64,000 nt of DNA. Source: Linyphia triangularis (taxonomy: Eukaryota > Arthropoda > Arachnida > Araneae > Linyphiidae). Under the pieces are notes generated by a model. That model did no database searches. It saw only the letters and a list, made by a program, of their open reading frames with translations, and was not told the DNA's origin. The position numbers were made by a program, and so were the translations under genes. Location: positions 9,463,593-9,527,592 of the forward strand of contig OZ021723.1 in assembly GCA_963978545.1 (NCBI GenBank), in the 5' to 3' direction. Positions 62,732 through 64,000 of this stretch are shown here, piece by piece (within the stretch, counting starts at the first letter, position 1; each line of letters opens with the position of its first letter).

Positions 62732-62739
62732 TAGTGTAC

Positions 62740-63340
62740 GGAAGGAGAAGCTGAGTGAAATTAACCGACTGGTTTTGAAGAGTATTGTAATATCTAAAAA
62801 GAAATGAAGAGTCGTACAATATTCCTCCAAACACTTTTTCACACTTATATGATTCGATTCCTAGACGGATTCAAGCTCTATTACATGCTAAAAGCAGTCT
62901 TATGCCATATTAGTAAGGGATTCTTTAAAAAAAATTTAATGAGTTTCCAGTATTTTAAAAACCACATGCTACATTGTATGTTGAATAACCGACTCTATTT
63001 GCTTTTTTAATTATCAATTGATTTAGAGATGCTGAGAATAACCAAAGAATTTGTTTACCTTTAGCCTTCAATCTTTCTCTCCAAAAAAAAAAAAAAATAC
63101 TTTTCGAAGCCGGAAAAAGTTACTTAAATTTATGACAAAGCGCTTTCGACATTAACTCATCAAAATTGCTTGGTGTTGATTTAAGAACAGTTTCTTTTGT
63201 TAGTGCTGCCATCTATTGTAATTAAAAAGAAATTTAATTTTAGTCGAACAATTTATAGAAGCTTTAGAAGGTTTTCATGTGGTGTGTTTTGAAATATAAT
63301 GGTTTAAAAAACTGAAAAACGTGCTTTTATTGAAAAATAA
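62740..63340. other. AT-rich intergenic stretch without a recognised gene
   Basis: Nothing supported. A 68-codon plus-strand frame at 62804-63010 is rich in F, L, Y and H as expected of translated AT-rich DNA, and has no motif. Confidence 0.6.
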
Positions 63341-63603
63341 ACTAAAAAGTACAAAATAATTTTAAATTAGTTTGAAATGAGAATTGTGAGATTAACAAAA
63401 AATATTTATTTCATCGTAGAAAAGCGTGGGATGCTTGATATCAATTGTTGTAAATATTAATGACAGATATTGGTAAAAGAAGAGCCATTATGAAAATATC
63501 TTAAAAAGCACCCAACACTTTTTTACGATAAAATAAATATTTCTTGTTAATCGCTCTATTCTTATTTCAAACTTATAAAAAAACTATTTTCTATTTTTTA
63601 GTT
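63341..63603. repeat. Foldback (MITE-like) element
   Basis: Core arms 63369-63436 and 63503-63573 are reverse complements with scattered mismatches: AGTTTGAAAT, GATTAACAA and AAATATTTATTT are shared. A weaker continuation takes in AACTAAAAA at 63340 and TTTTTAGTT at 63596. The loop is about 66 bp. No target duplication could be fixed in this AT-rich context. Confidence 0.7.
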
Positions 63604-63649
63604 CTGTTTTCTATTAAAGAGTGTTTTTTAGTTTCTTGTAAACTATAAT

Positions 63650-63947
63650 TTTTGTTGTAAATAATAATAATTTTTGTTGTAAATAATAATAATTTTTGTT
63701 GTAAATAACAATAATTTTTGTTGTAAATAACAATAATTTTTGTTGTAAATAATAATAATTTTTGTTGTAAATAATAATAATTTTTGTTGTAAATAATAAT
63801 AATTTTTGTTGTAAATAATAATAATTTTTGTTGTAAATAATAATAATTTTTGTTGTAAATAATAATAATTTTTGTTGTAAATAATAATAATTTTTGTTGT
63901 AAATAATAATAATTTTTGTTGTAAATAATAATAATTTTTGTTGTAAA
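63650..63947. repeat. 22-bp minisatellite
   Basis: About 14 copies of TTTTTGTTGTAAATAATAATAA, with unit starts every 22 bp from 63671 to 63935; the first copy is 21 bp. The two early copies before 63715 and 63737 differ by C in AACAATAA. The unit probably grew from the neighbouring TTTTTGTTGTAA-like sequence at the edge of the foldback element. Confidence 0.95.
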
Positions 63948-64000
63948 GTATAATTTTTTTAGTTAATTTTTTTAGTTAAGTGGAGAAAACTCTACAGTTG

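Noticed and set aside
62804..63010. 68-codon plus-strand frame
   Set aside because: AT-rich chance frame with no recognisable feature and no promoter or splice context.

Overview
The window looks like arthropod nuclear DNA, and I favour a spider or other arachnid. The grounds are indirect: AT-rich unique sequence, tRNA-headed SINEs, palindromic MITEs, a 5'-truncated LINE with an RNase H domain, and a very large homogeneous satellite. The closing residues of the LINE protein resemble, from memory, arachnid LINE proteins. No intact conventional protein-coding gene is visible.

Positions 1-51377 are one uninterrupted satellite array that continues beyond the left edge. It has two parts: a 126-bp monomer (274 complete copies, a final copy cut at 66 bp, one copy 1 bp short) and a 188-bp unrelated linker (89 complete copies, two of them 189 bp, plus a 54-bp partial at position 1). 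These pieces account for every base of the interval. Monomers occur in runs of 1 to 14 between linkers. Run lengths and diagnostic point variants show repeated kilobase-scale duplications: a 4.84-kb block present three times, a 6.04-kb tandem duplication, a 2.2-kb tandem duplication, and a cassette of about 2.95 kb present six times.

Positions 51378-52735 are the most interesting part. On the minus strand there are two phased heat-shock elements (52713-52735 and 52676-52693), then a TATA box (52663-52655) and an initiator-like CAG about 31 bp downstream (52632). Transcription from there would run through about 1.25 kb of unique sequence, with a strong 3' splice site at about 51849, straight into the satellite. 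Heat-shock promoter, short spliced unique leader and long tandem-repeat body is the layout of Drosophila hsr-omega, and in spirit of human stress-induced satellite III. The monomer read in that orientation carries ATAGGTA, seven of nine bases of the nonamer ATAGGTAGG that I recall from hsr-omega repeats. The assembled picture is inference, but each site is directly visible. A SINE with a perfect 12-bp target-site duplication has inserted exactly at the splice acceptor and duplicated it.

Positions 52736-64000 are repeat-rich intergenic DNA. They hold a 127-bp hairpin element, two copies of a roughly 670-bp palindromic hAT-like MITE (one with an 8-bp duplication), an 80-bp tandem array with a 240-bp higher-order period, and a 5'-truncated LINE fragment with all four RNase H catalytic acidic residues and a 10-bp duplication. 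Three further SINE copies follow, each with duplications, then another foldback element and a 22-bp minisatellite. Short open frames elsewhere show no features of real genes.
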